Positions 63,116-64,000 of a DNA stretch of 64,000 nt are shown here, one piece after another. Below the pieces are notes generated by a model, which was not told the origin of the DNA, made no database searches, and was given only the letters and a program-made list of their open reading frames with translations. A program made the translations under genes and the position numbers. How positions within the stretch are numbered: position 1 is the first letter of the stretch; each line of letters begins with the position of its first letter. The stretch covers positions 186,001 to 250,000 of the forward strand of contig VZTI01001716.1 of NCBI GenBank assembly GCA_013397865.1. Reading direction: 5' to 3'. This DNA comes from Struthidea cinerea (lineage: Eukaryota > Chordata > Aves > Passeriformes > Corcoracidae).

Positions 63116-64000
63116 CACTATGAAGTTTCAGTGTGTGGGGACCATTTTTTCTTAAAAGAAATCAGAAAAATTTTTTTGCAGTTGTCCTGAGTTGGACTGA
63201 GTTTTTCAGAAGTAAATGCAGAAACCGTTATTTCTCATTAAAAAAATTAAAATATTTCATTTTGTTACAAATATTTTTTAAATCTTCCTGACCTCATAAA
63301 ATATTTCATTTCCAATGAAATTGCATTTCTCAGTCCTTTTGAGACAGAATTCATCACATCGAACATTAACAAAGCTTCCAGAACGTAAAAATATAATGTA
63401 AAATCATTCATCTCAGAATAAGTCTGCTTTCTATTTCTGCATCCCTGCTTTCCGCGTTCTGTAGTTCCTGACACCTTTCTATTTACTGACACTTTTCTAG
63501 CATGAAAAAATCTAGTCTATAACTTAATTGTAAAAACTACAATTTTAAGTCAACCTCCTAGATCCAAATATAGGAGCATAATAGCAATAAAATTTTCAAT
63601 AGTTTTGAGTACCCAGAAGACCTACAAACAGCTTGCATCCAGTTCCAATTTCTTTTTCTTTCACCTTAGTTCTATTACTACGTAATCTGTTACTATTTTC
63701 ACTGTAAGGATGCTAGCCTTGGCATATCATTTCTGTGGTAGATTTTGCGTACGTAGGCTGCCAGGACCGTGAGTCCAGTTTTGCAGAGCTGTAGCCTATT
63801 TTGAAATAAACATTTAATGCAGAGGGTTTTGCTGAACCTCCATTCATAGAGTTTCAACTGACTGCATACCAAAGGACATTTTTCCAAACACATAAAATAG
63901 ATTCATAACAAATGTAATGACCGAAACCTGCAATTATTACATCCAAAAGGAAAGAAGTGGGAGAGAGCAAAACTTTTTCAGAAGTAATCATATCAGGCTA
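63116..64000. other. AT-rich unique DNA
   Basis: No recognised feature up to the window end. Short minus frames 63265-63492 and 63699-63893 have no recognisable motifs. Confidence 0.6.

Overview
This window looks like a gene-free stretch of a bird nuclear genome, most likely a songbird (Passeriformes). Several CR1 LINE fragments end in the typical avian CR1 3' tail. Two LTRs, near 57.5-58.1 kb and 60.1-60.6 kb, belong to ERV families I know from passerine genomes. That family recognition is from memory, not from a database search. The sequence is AT-rich. I found no exon chain, tRNA, rRNA, CRISPR array or bacterial-type operon, and no reading frame looks like a real gene. The window could be intergenic or a large intron; the sequence alone does not decide.

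Layout. 0-18 kb is mostly unique AT-rich DNA with one CR1 tail (5.3 kb), A-rich tracts (8.3 and 11.8 kb), a TA microsatellite (15.4 kb) and G-rich tracts (15.2 and 15.9 kb). 18-25.6 kb holds a minus-strand CR1 piece and two related solo LTRs (18525-18899 and 24415-24789). Each LTR is exactly 375 bp, runs from TGT to ACA, and has a perfect 6-bp target-site duplication (ggatga; aagaac), which fits an ERVK-like integrase. An older LTR-like relic lies next to the second one. 28-30 kb is a rearranged patch: CR1 pieces, a long nested palindrome (28982-29051), and a CR1 whose middle is replaced by a copy of sequence found 1.5 kb upstream. 31.4-35.6 kb contains a perfect 176-bp direct repeat with copies 3.9 kb apart, one inside a segment flanked by a 12-bp duplication. 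Between the copies are two long CR1 fragments in tail-to-tail orientation. 36.9-37.4 kb is a GC-richer patch ending in a polyadenylation-type signal. 37.4-57.4 kb is largely featureless. 57.5-58.1 kb is a 634-bp minus-strand solo LTR with a 5-bp duplication (atgtg), typical of ERVL. 60.1-60.6 kb is a truncated minus-strand ERVL-type LTR. 62.6-63.1 kb is an unexplained GC-rich block.

The window therefore records transposition and DNA repair rather than genes acting together. The best leads are the perfect 176-bp duplication with its flanking 12-bp repeat, the 70-bp nested palindrome, the templated patch inside a CR1, and the exact LTR boundaries. I saw no convincing sign of a new gene system.
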